Positions 44,375 to 53,447 of a stretch of 64,000 bases of DNA are shown one piece after another (position 1 is the stretch's first letter; each line of letters starts with the position of its first letter). The translations under genes were made by a program, and so were the position numbers. This stretch comes from JAHJQQ01 sp963737555 (GTDB lineage Bacteria; Pseudomonadota; Gammaproteobacteria; Thiohalobacterales; Thiohalobacteraceae): contig CAVTTB010000009.1 of the NCBI GenBank assembly GCA_963737555.1, positions 372,001 to 436,000 of the forward strand, given 5' to 3'. The notes under the pieces are model-generated. The model made no database searches, was not told the origin of the DNA, and worked only from the letters and a program-made list of their open reading frames with translations.

Positions 44375-44841
44375 AAGGCATCCTTGAGCAGGGCGTAGTT
44401 ACCACCACGGCCGACAAACTCATCAACTGGGCGCGTACCGGCTCGATGTGGCCGATGACGTTCGGTCTGGCCTGCTGCGCGGTGGAAATGATGCAGGCCG
44501 GTGCCTCGCGCTATGACTTGGATCGTTTCGGCGTGGTGTTTCGCCCCAGTCCGCGCCAGTCCGATGTGATGATCGTTGCCGGCACGCTGGTGAACAAAAT
44601 GGCCCCGGCGCTGCGTAAGGTCTACGACCAGATGGCGGAGCCGCGTTGGGTGATCTCCATGGGTTCCTGCGCCAATGGCGGCGGTTATTACCATTATTCC
44701 TATTCGGTGGTGCGCGGCTGTGACCGTATCGTGCCGGTCGACATCTATGTGCCCGGTTGTCCACCGACCGCCGAAGCGCTGATCTACGGCATCCTGCAAT
44801 TGCAGGATAAGATCCGCCGTACCAACACCATCGCGCGCTGA
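44365..44841 (+). CDS. nuoB: NADH:quinone oxidoreductase subunit B
   Basis: Carries the N2 [4Fe-4S] cluster that reduces quinone. The 158-residue protein has MTFGLACCAVEMMQA with the tandem Cys pair, ISMGSCANGGGYYHYSYSVV and VDIYVPGCPPTAEALIYGIL, the other cluster cysteines. The start is GTG 44365 (M-G-I-E-G), matching the family start, and overlaps the end of nuoA by 10 bp. Intact. Confidence 0.96.
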   Translation: MGIEGILEQGVVTTTADKLINWARTGSMWPMTFGLACCAVEMMQAGASRYDLDRFGVVFRPSPRQSDVMIVAGTLVNKMAPALRKVYDQMAEPRWVISMGSCANGGGYYHYSYSVVRGCDRIVPVDIYVPGCPPTAEALIYGILQLQDKIRRTNTIAR

Positions 44842-44851
44842 GTCCTGAACT

Positions 44852-45574
44852 ATGAGCAAAGCTGAACAGTTGCAGGAACAGATTCAGGAACACCTGGCTG
44901 ACCGCATTCAATCCTGCACCGCGGATCTGGGCGAGGTGACGCTGGAAATCGCACCGGAACAGCTCCTGGAGGTTTGCCAGGTTTTGCGCAAACACCCCGC
45001 GTTCGAGTTCACGACCCTGATCGATGTCTGCGGCGTGGATTATTCGGAGTACGGTGTCACCGAATGGCAGACCGCCGCAGCCACCGGACACGGTTTCAGT
45101 CGCGGTGTCGACGCGCAGACCGCCGGACATCTGCAGCAGCGCAGCGAGGATCTGTCCGTCGAACAGCCGGCCGCCAATCGCCGCTTCGCCGCCGTGTACC
45201 ATTTGTTGTCGATCAGCCATAACCAGCGACTGCGGTTGCGCTGCTATGCGCCGGACGACGATCTGCCCGTGGTGCCCTCGGTGACCGACATCTGGACCTC
45301 GGCGAACTGGTACGAGCGCGAGGCCTTCGATCTGTACGGCATCATCTTTGAAGGTCATCCCGATCTGCGCCGCATCCTCACCGATTACGGCTTTATCGGC
45401 CACCCGTTCCGCAAGGATTTCCCGCTGTCCGGCAATGTCGAAGTGCGCTACGACGCCGAGAAGCGGCGCGTGGTTTACGAGCCGGTGAGCATCGAACCGC
45501 GCGTGCTGGTGCCGAAGGTGATCCGCGACGAAGTGCAGCGGCGTGAAAAGGTGCAGGGTGCTGGCGATGCGTGA
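44852..45574 (+). CDS. nuoC: NADH:quinone oxidoreductase subunit C
   Basis: A 240-residue peripheral subunit, separate from nuoD (fused in enterics). FEFTTLIDVCGVDYSEYG lies early; a variable insert of about 40 residues follows, then RFAAVYHLLSISHNQRLRLR, WTSANWYEREAFDLYGIIFE and GHPDLRRILTDYGFIGHPFR, the family signature. ATG 44852. A long inverted-repeat element follows before nuoD. Intact. Confidence 0.95.
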   Translation: MSKAEQLQEQIQEHLADRIQSCTADLGEVTLEIAPEQLLEVCQVLRKHPAFEFTTLIDVCGVDYSEYGVTEWQTAAATGHGFSRGVDAQTAGHLQQRSEDLSVEQPAANRRFAAVYHLLSISHNQRLRLRCYAPDDDLPVVPSVTDIWTSANWYEREAFDLYGIIFEGHPDLRRILTDYGFIGHPFRKDFPLSGNVEVRYDAEKRRVVYEPVSIEPRVLVPKVIRDEVQRREKVQGAGDA

Positions 45575-45583
45575 TATTTGTTT

Positions 45584-45793
45584 GAACCGCCAAGACGCCA
45601 AGAACGCCAAGTTTTGAACCGCCAAGGCGCCAAGACGCCAAGAAAAACTTGATGGTTGTGGGCGGAGTTCGCGCGAATGGTGAACATGCTTGCCGCTCGC
45701 GGGCTTGTTTTGACTTAAACAAGGTTTTCTTGGCGTCTTGGCGCCTTGGCGGTTCAGACAGATTTCTTGGCGCCCTTGGCGTCTTGGCGGTTT
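45584..45793. repeat. CGCCAAG-type inverted-repeat element, copy 1 (nuoC-nuoD)
   Basis: The left arm (45584 to about 45648) is made of tandem units like GAACCGCCAAGACGCCAAGA. The right arm (about 45727-45793) is the complement, units like TTCTTGGCGTCTTGGCGCC. About 75 bp lie between, ending TTAAACAAGG. As RNA this gives a stem of roughly 60 bp with imperfections. It ends 10 bp before the nuoD start, so the nuoD ribosome-binding site abuts the element. Confidence 0.85.
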
Positions 45794-45802
45794 AAGAAGC
45801 CC

Positions 45803-47056
45803 ATGCCTGAGATTAAAAATTTCACCTTGAACTTCGGTCCGCAGCATCCTGCCGCGCACGGCGTATTGCGTCTGGTGCTGGAGATGGACGGCGAGGTCAT
45901 TCAGCGCGCCGATCCGCATATCGGGCTGCTGCATCGCGCCACCGAGAAATTGGCCGAGAGCAAGCCGTACAACCAGAGCATCGGCTACATGGACCGGCTC
46001 GATTACGTGTCCATGATGTGCAACGAGCACGGTTATGTGCTGGCCATCGAGAAACTGCTCGGCATCGAGGCGCCGTTGCGCGCGCAGTACATCCGCGTGA
46101 TGTTCGATGAGATCACCCGCATCCTCAATCATCTGTTGTGGATCGGCGCGCATGCGCTCGACGTCGGCGCGATGACCATGTTCCTGTATGCGTTCCGTGA
46201 GCGCGAGGATCTGATGGATTGTTACGAGGCGGTCTCCGGTACGCGCATGCATGCGACCTATTACCGCCCCGGCGGTGTGTATCGCGACCTGCCGGATAGC
46301 ATGCCGCTGTATCAGACCTCCAAGATACACAACGGCGCTGACGTGAAGCGCATGAACAGCAACCGCGAAGGTTCGATGCTGGATTTCATCCAGGATTTCA
46401 CCGAGCGCTTTCCGACCTGTGTCGACGAATACGAGACGCTGCTGACCGATAACCGCATCTGGAAACAGCGCACCGTCGGTATCGGTGTGGTGTCGCCGGA
46501 ACGCGCGCAGCAACTGGGCTTTACCGGTCCGATGCTGCGCGGTTCGGGCATCGCCTGGGATCTGCGCAAGAAGCAGCCCTATGAAGTCTACGATCGCATG
46601 GATTTCGATATCCCCATCGGCCGCAACGGCGACTGCTATGACCGCTATCTGGTGCGCATGGAAGAGTTCCGCCAATCCAATCGCATCATCCGCCAGTGCG
46701 TCGATTGGCTGCGTGCCAATCCCGGTCCGGTGATGCTTGACGATTACAAGATCGCGCCGCCGCGGCGCGAAGAGATGAAGGCCGATATGGAGGCCATGAT
46801 CCATCACTTCAAACTCTTTACTGAAGGTTACTGCACGCCCAAGGGCGAGGCCTATGCGGCCATCGAACACCCGAAGGGCGAATTCGGCGTGTATCTGATT
46901 TCCGATGGCGCCAACAAACCCTATCGCGTGAAAATCCGCGCGCCGGGCTATGCGCATCTGGCCGGCCTGGATGAAATGGTGCGCGGCCACATGCTCGCCG
47001 ACGTGGTGGCGGTCATCGGTACGCAGGACATCGTGTTCGGCGAGATCGATCGGTGA
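45803..47056 (+). CDS. nuoD: NADH:quinone oxidoreductase subunit D
   Basis: The 49-kDa subunit that forms the quinone pocket with NuoB. The 417-residue protein starts at ATG 45803 (MPEIKNFTLNFGPQHPAAHG), with the conserved GPQHPAAHG loop, then GLLHRATEKLAESKPYNQSI, YMDRLDYVSMMCNEH, MRGSGIAWDLRKKQPYEVYD-like (LRGSGIAWD) and the end DIVFGEIDR. An upstream open frame runs through the repeat but is not expected to be translated. A second repeat element follows. Intact. Confidence 0.96.
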   Translation: MPEIKNFTLNFGPQHPAAHGVLRLVLEMDGEVIQRADPHIGLLHRATEKLAESKPYNQSIGYMDRLDYVSMMCNEHGYVLAIEKLLGIEAPLRAQYIRVMFDEITRILNHLLWIGAHALDVGAMTMFLYAFREREDLMDCYEAVSGTRMHATYYRPGGVYRDLPDSMPLYQTSKIHNGADVKRMNSNREGSMLDFIQDFTERFPTCVDEYETLLTDNRIWKQRTVGIGVVSPERAQQLGFTGPMLRGSGIAWDLRKKQPYEVYDRMDFDIPIGRNGDCYDRYLVRMEEFRQSNRIIRQCVDWLRANPGPVMLDDYKIAPPRREEMKADMEAMIHHFKLFTEGYCTPKGEAYAAIEHPKGEFGVYLISDGANKPYRVKIRAPGYAHLAGLDEMVRGHMLADVVAVIGTQDIVFGEIDR

Positions 47057-47067
47057 CTGTATTATAT

Positions 47068-47283
47068 GAACCGCCAAGACGCCAAGAACGCCAAGTTATG
47101 TGAACCGCCAAGGCGCCAAGAACGCCAAGAAGGCTTCAGATGATTGCGGGTTGTGTGTTCATGCTCACGTGGGATTGCCAACTGCTGTTCGGCGGGTTTT
47201 ACCTTTAACAAGGTTTTCTTGGCGTCTTGGCGCCTTGGCGGTTCAAAACATTTTCTTGGCGTCCTTGGCGCCTTGGCGGTTCA
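47068..47283. repeat. CGCCAAG-type inverted-repeat element, copy 2 (nuoD-nuoE)
   Basis: Same architecture as the copy at 45584: a left arm of GAACCGCCAAGACGCCAAGA-type units, a central 80-90 bp ending TTTAACAAGG, and a right arm of TTGGCGTCTTGGCGCCTTGG-type units. It begins a dozen bases after the nuoD stop and ends 14 bp before nuoE. The ATTATATGAACC leader into the element is shared with copy 3. Confidence 0.85.
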
Positions 47284-47296
47284 AAAAGGTTTTTAG

Positions 47297-47806
47297 ATGA
47301 CGATGCTCAGAACAGAACACAGGCGCAAACTCGCTATCGGCAGAAGTCCGCGCCGAGATCGATCACTGGCTGACCAAGTTTCCGACCGACCGGAAACAGT
47401 CGGCGGTGCTGGCGGCGCTGCATGCTGTGCAGCATGAAGCAGGGCATGTGAGTGTCGCGGCGATGGATGCGGTCGCCGAGTATCTGGGCATGCCCAAGGT
47501 GTCGGTGTACGAGGTCGCCAGTTTCTATTCGATGATCGAGACCAAGCCGGTCGGCCGTAATACTGTGGCGATCTGCACCAATATCTCCTGCATGCTGTGC
47601 GGCGCCGATTCCATTGTCGCGCATGTCGAGAAGAAGCTCGGCACCAAGCTGGGCCAGTCGCACGCCGGACGGGCGCATTTATCTGAAGCTCGAAGAAGAA
47701 TGTCTGGCTGCCTGTGTCGGTGGGCCGATGATGGCGGTGAACGGGCATTATCACGAGAATCTGACGCCCGGAAAAGGTCGATCAGATTCTGGATGATCTG
47801 AAATGA
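47297..47806 (+). CDS. nuoE: NADH:quinone oxidoreductase subunit E (three frame breaks)
   Basis: Thioredoxin-fold subunit with the N1a [2Fe-2S] cluster. From ATG 47297 the frame slips near 47325, giving LSAEVRAEIDHWLTKFPTDR, LGMPKVSVYEVASFYSMIET and CTNISCMLCGADSIVAHVEK with two cluster cysteines. A second slip near 47675 gives TPDGRIYLKLEEECLAACVG with the other two, and a third near 47775 gives EKVDQILDDLK and a stop at 47804-47806. Joined length is about 169 residues, as expected. Three indels in 510 bp is the densest spot in the window. All cluster ligands survive, so I read it as functional with sequence errors. Confidence 0.88.
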
Positions 47807-47810
47807 AATG

Positions 47811-47915
47811 GCCACGGAAACGCAATCTACACGGAAAACACGGAAAGCAGGATGATGAATGTAAAAAAATGTTTTTTGCGTCGGTTCAATCCGTGTTTTC
47901 CGTGTAGTCCGTGGC
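47811..47915. repeat. Palindromic hairpin repeat (CCACGGACTACACGG family), copy 2
   Basis: The left arm GCCACGGAAACGCAATCTAC followed by ACGGAAAACACGGA and the right arm TCCGTGTTTTCCGTGTAGTC followed by CGTGGC (ending 47915) are complementary apart from an 8-base insertion on the left. It lies between nuoE and nuoF. The first copy is at 39247-39320. Confidence 0.78.
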
Positions 47916-47931
47916 TAAAAGAGATTTAATC

Positions 47932-49242
47932 ATGGCCAACGAAGTCTGTTTCGCGACATTGCAATACGACCAGCCCTGGACGCTTGAGAACTATCTCAAG
48001 ACGGGCGGCTATCAGGCCTGGAAAAAGATTCTCGCCGAGAAGACGCCGCGCGAAGTCATCATCGACGAGGTGAAGAAATCTTCGCTGCGCGGCCGCGGCG
48101 GCGCGGGTTTCCCGACCGGCCTGAAGTGGAGCTTCATGCCGCGCACGGCGCCGGTGCAGAAATATATCGTCTGCAACTCCGACGAATCCGAGCCGGGCAC
48201 CTGCAAGGACCGCGATATCCTGCGCTTCAATCCGCATGCGCTGATCGAGGGTATGGCCATCGGCGGTTATTCCATCGGCGCGACCATCGGCTACAACTAC
48301 ATGCGCGGTGAGTTCCATCACGAACCCTTCGAGCGTTTCGAGGCGGCGCTGAAAGAGGCTTATGCCGCCGGCCTGTTGGGCAAGAATATTCAAGGCTCCG
48401 GTATCGACTTCGATCTCTACAGCTATCTCGGCGCCGGCGCCTATATCTGCGGCGAAGAGACCGCGTTGCTGAATTCAATGGAAGGCAAGAAGGGCCAGCC
48501 GCGTTTCAAGCCGCCGTTCCCGGCCAATTTCGGTCTGTACGGCAAGCCGACCACCATCAATAACACCGAGAGCCTGGCCTCGGTGCCGGCGATTATGCGC
48601 AACGGTGCCGATTGGTTCTTGAATATGGGCAAGCCGAACAACGGCGGCACCAAAATCTTCTGCGTGTCCGGGCATGTGAATCGCCCTGGCAACTACGAAG
48701 TGCCGATGGGCACACCGTTCAGGGATTTGCTGGAACTGGCCGGCGGCGTGCGCAGCGGACACAAATTGAAGGCCGTGATTCCCGGTGGATCGTCGATGCC
48801 GGTGATGCCGGCAGAACTGATGATGGATCTGACCATGGATTACGATTCATTGTCCAAGGCCGGCACCGCGCTGGGTTCCGGCGGCCTGATCGTGATGGAC
48901 GATTCCACCTGCATGGTGCATGCGTTGATGCGCATTTCGCGCTTCTATTACGCCGAGTCCTGCGGTCAATGCACGCCGTGCCGTGAAGGCACCGGTTGGA
49001 TGTACCGCGTCATCAAGCGCATCGAGGAAGGGCAGGGCCGTCCCGAGGACATCGACCTGCTGGTGAATGCCGCCGGTCAGATCGAAGGTCATACCATCTG
49101 TGCCTTCGGCGATGCCGCGGCCTGGCCGGTGCAGAGTTTCCTCAAGCATTTCCGTCATGAATTCGAATACCACGTCGAGCACAAGCGCTGCATGGTCGGC
49201 CCCGGTGCCGATCGAGTCGTAGCTAAGGGAGCCGCGGCATGA
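47932..49242 (+). CDS. nuoF: NADH:quinone oxidoreductase subunit F
   Basis: Binds NADH, FMN and the N3 cluster. The 436-residue protein starts at ATG 47932 (MANEVCFATLQYDQPWTLEN). It contains LRGRGGAGFPTGLKWSFMPR (NADH/FMN loop), CNSDESEPGTCKDRDIL (FMN), YICGEETALLNSMEGKKGQP, and ESCGQCTPCREGTGWMYRVI with three cluster cysteines plus HTICAFGDAAAWP with the fourth. Its stop overlaps the nuoG start by 4 bp. Intact. Confidence 0.96.
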   Translation: MANEVCFATLQYDQPWTLENYLKTGGYQAWKKILAEKTPREVIIDEVKKSSLRGRGGAGFPTGLKWSFMPRTAPVQKYIVCNSDESEPGTCKDRDILRFNPHALIEGMAIGGYSIGATIGYNYMRGEFHHEPFERFEAALKEAYAAGLLGKNIQGSGIDFDLYSYLGAGAYICGEETALLNSMEGKKGQPRFKPPFPANFGLYGKPTTINNTESLASVPAIMRNGADWFLNMGKPNNGGTKIFCVSGHVNRPGNYEVPMGTPFRDLLELAGGVRSGHKLKAVIPGGSSMPVMPAELMMDLTMDYDSLSKAGTALGSGGLIVMDDSTCMVHALMRISRFYYAESCGQCTPCREGTGWMYRVIKRIEEGQGRPEDIDLLVNAAGQIEGHTICAFGDAAAWPVQSFLKHFRHEFEYHVEHKRCMVGPGADRVVAKGAAA

Positions 49243-51622
49243 GCGCCAAGCCGGAAATCCCCGCCGACGATCAGATCACCGTCGAGATCGATGGCCAGCC
49301 CTTTAAGGCGCGCAAGGGCCAGATGATCATCGAGGTCACCGATGCGCATGGCATCCATGTGCCGCGCTTCTGTTATCACAGCAAATTGCCGATCGCGGCC
49401 AATTGCCGCATGTGTCTGGTGCAGGTGGAGAAGGCGCCCAAGCCCTTGCCGGCCTGCGCCACACCGATCGCCGATGGCATGAAGATCCAGACCCAGTCCG
49501 AGTACGCGCGCAAGGCGCAGAAGGCGGTGATGGAATTCCTGCTCATCAATCATCCGCTCGACTGCCCGATCTGCGATCAGGGCGGCGAATGCGAGTTGCA
49601 GGATCTGGCGCTGGGCTACGGCCGCGACGTGTCGCGTTTCGCCGAGAACAAGCGTGTCGTTAAAGACAAGAACATCGGTCCGCTGATCGCCACGCACATG
49701 ACCCGCTGCATTCATTGCACGCGTTGTGTGCGCTTCCTGGATGTGATCGCCGGGCATAGAGAACTTGGCGGCACCGGTCGCGGTGAGAACGTCGAGATCG
49801 GCACCTATGTCGAACGCGCCATCGAATCCGAGATGTCCGGCAACGTCATCGACGTGTGTCCGGTCGGTGCGCTGACCTCCAAGCCGTTCCAGTACACCGC
49901 GCGCGCCTGGGAATTGCAGCAGACCCCAACCGTCGCGCCGCATGATTGCGTCGGTTCCAATCTCTATCTACATACCCGGCGTGGCGAAGTCATGCGCGCC
50001 GTGCCGCGCGACAACGAGGAACTCAATGAAGTCTGGTTGTCGGATCGCGACCGCTTCGCCTATCAAGGTCTCGCGCATGCCGAGCGTCTTACGCAGCCGC
50101 AGCGCAAGGTCAAAGGCCAATGGCAGAGCATCGATTGGGAGACCGCGCTGCGGATGGTGGCCGACGGTCTCAAGCGCTATGCCGGTGACGACCTCGGTGT
50201 GTTGGTGAGTCCGACCGCGACCGTGGAAGAGGCCTATCTATTGGCGCGTCTCGCCGAAGGTTTGGGTTGTGCGAACATCGATCATCGTCTGCGGCAGATC
50301 GGATTTTGCCGATCAGCACAGTGCGCCGTTGTATCCCTGGTTGGGCGGGCCGCTGGCCGACCTGGAAAACCGCGATGCCGTGCTGTTGATCGGTGCCAAT
50401 CCGCGTAAAGAAGTGCCGATCATTGCGCACCGTCTGCGCAAGGCCGTACTGGCCGGTGCGCGCGTGTTCGCCATCAATCCGCTGGCCTATGATTTCAATT
50501 TCACACTGGCCGATCAGATCGCCGTGAAGCCGTCGCTGCTGGTCGCGGAACTCGCGGCGGTGACCGCCGCGGCGTTGAAGATGCGTGGCGCGAGTGCGCC
50601 GGCTGAACTGCAAACGCTTAATCGCAACAGCGCAGATCAGTGCGCGTCATGAGGCGATGGCGCAGGCGCTGTGTAACAGTACGCAGGGCCAAGTGCTGCT
50701 CGGATTGGGCGCCGCTGCGCATCCTGCTGCCAGTGCCTTACGCGCACTCGCCAGCCTGCTGGCAGAAACCGCGGCGCTGCGTCTGGGTATCTTGTCCGAC
50801 GGACCGAACGGCGCCGGTGCGTGTCTGGCGGGTGTATTGCCGCAGCGTGCGGCCGCCGGTGCGGTGCGCGCGCAAGCCGGGTTGTCGGCCGCGGCGATGT
50901 TGGCATCTCCGCGCAAGGCCTACCTGTTGTTCGGCTGCGAACCGGATGCCGATTTCGCCGATCCCGCTTTGACACAGCAGGCATTGGCCAAGGCCGAGTT
51001 CGTCGTCAGCCTGACTGCCTTCGACTCCAAACCGTTGCGCGAGCAGGCGACGTTGCTGTTGCCGATCGCGCCGTTCAGCGAGACCTCGGGCACGTTCGTG
51101 AATTGCGAGGGCCGTTGGCAGAGTTTCACTGGCGCGGTGCGCCCGTTGGGCGAGACGCGTCCAGGTTGGAAGGTGTTGCGGGTGCTCGGCAACCTGCTGA
51201 ACCTGAGCGGTTGCGACTATCAGAGTTCCGAAGCAGTGCGCGACGAGTTGCGCACACTGGTCGGCGAACGGCGACCCAGTCATGCGCGCGTGACGGCCAC
51301 GGTGTCTGTACCCTCAGCGAGCAGTGATTTGGAACGTATCGGCGATGTACCCTTGTATGCAACCGATGCGCTGGTGCGACGTGCTGCGTCCTTGCAAGCG
51401 ACGGCGGACAGCGCGGATGCCGTGGTGCGCATCAACGCGGCCGAGGCGTCGCGCTTGGGTTTGAATGCACTGGCGCAGGTCACGCAGGGCGAGGCCGTGG
51501 CGGTATTGCCGGTGGTGATCGATGCGCGCGTGCCGGATGGCGCGGTGTCTATCGCGGCCGCGCGGCCGGGCAGCGCCACACTGGGCGCGGCCTTCGGTCA
51601 TGTTGAAGTTAAACCAGCTTAA
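49239..51622 (+). CDS. nuoG: NADH:quinone oxidoreductase subunit G (two frame breaks)
   Basis: Large peripheral subunit of about 795 residues joined. The N-terminal ferredoxin module has PRFCYHSKLPIAANCRMC and LPACATP (N1b), then HPLDCPICDQGGECELQDLA (N5/N4 region) and TRCIHCTRCVRFLDVIAGH plus CPVGALTSKPF. The C-terminal molybdopterin-oxidoreductase-like domain is broken near 50295 (RLRQ then SDFADQHSAPLYPWLGGPLA) and near 50615 (ELQTL then IATAQISARHEAMAQAL). The conserved ETSGTFVNCEGRWQSF lies in the third part. Start ATG 49239. The breaks are most likely indel errors; all cluster cysteines lie in the first, intact part. Confidence 0.93.
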
Positions 51623-51650
51623 CGATAACGAATAGTCACGGCGGACAAGC

Positions 51651-52676
51651 ATGCTGGAAGTCATTCTCCAAGTCGTTCTGATACTGGTCAAGATCGTCGC
51701 GATCATGGTGCCGCTGATGCTCGCGGTCGCGTATCTGACCTTTGCCGAGCGCAAGATCATCGGTTATATGCAGGTGCGCATCGGGCCGAACCGCGTCGGT
51801 CCGAAGGGCTGGCTGCAACCGATTGCCGATGCCGTCAAGTTGGTGATGAAGGAAGTCATCGTCCCGAGTCACGCCAACCGTTTCCTGTTCGTGATCGCGC
51901 CGATCTTGTCGATCGCACCGGCGCTGGCGGCCTGGGCGGTGATCCCGTTCGACGACGGCATGGTGCTCGCCGATGTCAACGCCGGACTCCTGTACATACT
52001 GGCGTTGACCTCGGTCGGCGTGTACGGCGTGATCATCGCTGGCTGGGCGTCCAACTCGAAATATGCCTTCCTCGGCGCGATGCGCTCGGCGGCGCAGATC
52101 GTCTCTTATGAAATTGCCATGGGCTTCGCCCTGGTCGGTGTGTTGATGGCCGGCGGCAGTTTGAATCTCGGCGAGATCGTGCGCGCGCAGGAGGGCAGTC
52201 TGATCCACTGGTTCTGGCTGCCGTTGTTCCCGCTGTTCCTGATCTATTTCATCTCCGGCGTGGCCGAGACCAACCGCGCGCCGTTCGACGTCGCCGAAGG
52301 CGAATCGGAAATCGTCGCCGGCTTCCACGTGGATTATTCGGGCACCGCCTTCGCGGTGTTCTTCCTGGCGGAATACGCCAATATGATTTTGATCGCGGCG
52401 CTCACGGCGATGATGTTCGCCGGCGGTTGGTTGTCGCCGTTCCAGGGAATACCGGGTCTGGAACCGCTGTTCGCCTGGGTGCCCGGCGTATTCTGGTTGT
52501 TGGCGAAGATCGCCTTTTTCCTGTTTTTCTTTCTGTGGTTCCGTGCCACCTTCCCGCGCTATCGCTATGACCAGATCATGCGCCTGGGCTGGAAGGTGTT
52601 TATACCGTTGACCATCGTCTGGATCGTGGTGGTGGGTGCGGCGATCATGGCGGGTATCGGCCCTTGGTTTGACTAA
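51651..52676 (+). CDS. nuoH: NADH:quinone oxidoreductase subunit H
   Basis: Membrane subunit that forms the quinone entry channel with NuoB and NuoD. The 341-residue protein has eight helices and the motifs YLTFAERKIIGYMQVRIGPN, RVGPKGWLQPIADAVKLVMK, GSLNLGEIVRAQ, GVAETNRAPFDVAEGESEIV (the conserved acidic loop) and LWFRATFPRYRYDQIMRLGW. ATG 51651 after a 28-bp gap. Intact. Confidence 0.97.
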   Translation: MLEVILQVVLILVKIVAIMVPLMLAVAYLTFAERKIIGYMQVRIGPNRVGPKGWLQPIADAVKLVMKEVIVPSHANRFLFVIAPILSIAPALAAWAVIPFDDGMVLADVNAGLLYILALTSVGVYGVIIAGWASNSKYAFLGAMRSAAQIVSYEIAMGFALVGVLMAGGSLNLGEIVRAQEGSLIHWFWLPLFPLFLIYFISGVAETNRAPFDVAEGESEIVAGFHVDYSGTAFAVFFLAEYANMILIAALTAMMFAGGWLSPFQGIPGLEPLFAWVPGVFWLLAKIAFFLFFFLWFRATFPRYRYDQIMRLGWKVFIPLTIVWIVVVGAAIMAGIGPWFD

Positions 52677-52705
52677 CGGGTTCGATTAAGGGTAGGCAGC
52701 GAGCG

Positions 52706-53194
52706 ATGAATGCATTGAAAAGTTATTTTAAAAGTCTGCTGCTCTGGGAACTGCTCCAGGGTATGCGCTTGACCGGGAAATACCTGTTCGCGCGCAAGAT
52801 CACGATTCAGTATCCGGAAGAGAAGACCCCGCAGTCGCCGCGCTTTCGCGGTCTGCACGCGTTACGCCGCTATCCGAATGGCGAGGAACGCTGCATTGCC
52901 TGCAAGCTGTGCGAGGCGGTCTGTCCGGCGCTGGCGATCACCATCGAGGCGGCGCCACGCGAAGACGGCACGCGGCGCACCACGCGCTACGATATCGACT
53001 TGTTCAAGTGCATCTACTGCGGTTTCTGCGAGGAATCCTGTCCGGTGGATTCCATCGTCGAGACGCGCATCTACGAATATCATTTTGAGAACCGTGGCGA
53101 GCAGATCATGACCAAGCAGAAGCTGCTGGCCAACGGCGACAAGTACGAGGCGCAACTGGCCGCGGATCGCGCGGCCGATGCGGCGTATCGGTGA
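52706..53194 (+). CDS. nuoI: NADH:quinone oxidoreductase subunit I
   Basis: Two [4Fe-4S] ferredoxin-type subunit (N6a and N6b). The 162-residue protein has RFRGLHALRRYPNGEERCIA with CIACKLCEAVCPA and, further on, CIYCGFCEESCPV, all eight ligands present, then the family end LLANGDKYEAQLAADRAADA. ATG 52706. The third CGCCAAG-type element follows directly. Intact. Confidence 0.97.
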   Translation: MNALKSYFKSLLLWELLQGMRLTGKYLFARKITIQYPEEKTPQSPRFRGLHALRRYPNGEERCIACKLCEAVCPALAITIEAAPREDGTRRTTRYDIDLFKCIYCGFCEESCPVDSIVETRIYEYHFENRGEQIMTKQKLLANGDKYEAQLAADRAADAAYR

Positions 53195-53204
53195 GTTATT
53201 ATAT

Positions 53205-53422
53205 GAACCGCCAAGACGCCAAATATTTTGAACCGCCAAGACGCCAAGACGCCAAGAATGTTTTATGTCGTCAGGCAGCTTTGGCACAGCGTGCGATGGC
53301 TGGGCCTTCACACCGCTGGATGCAGCTACACTGAAAACCTTAAAACGGAATTTCTTGGCGTCTTGGCGCCTTGGCGGTTCAATAAAAGAATTTCTCGGCG
53401 CCCATGGCGTCTTGGCGGTTCA
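53205..53422. repeat. CGCCAAG-type inverted-repeat element, copy 3 (nuoI-nuoJ)
   Basis: The left arm (GAACCGCCAAGACGCC, then more units to about 53259) and the right arm (TTCTTGGCGTCTTGGCGCC to about 53422) are complementary, with about 85 bp between. The entry TTATTATATGAACCGCC matches copy 2. It begins just 10 bp after the nuoI stop and ends 25 bp before nuoJ. The centre differs in sequence from the other two copies. Confidence 0.85.
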
Positions 53423-53447
53423 GAATTACTAACGAGTACCTGCTCCA

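Noticed and set aside
45746..45802. An extended NuoD N-terminus translated from the repeat element
   Set aside because: The added residues come from TTGGCG repeats; the family N-terminus matches ATG 45803.
44423..47077. An 884-codon open frame on the minus strand over nuoB-nuoE
   Set aside because: It is antisense to well-conserved nuo genes and passes through the repeat elements. High GC codon use leaves the opposite strand free of stops; the product has no family features.
50280..50640. Programmed frameshifting in nuoG
   Set aside because: No slippery heptamer or conserved downstream structure; the same kind of break is found in unrelated genes throughout the window, so sequencing indels explain it better.
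45584..53422. CGCCAAG arrays as a CRISPR
   Set aside because: Units are only 7-10 bases, have no unique spacers and form inverted arms; no cas genes are near.
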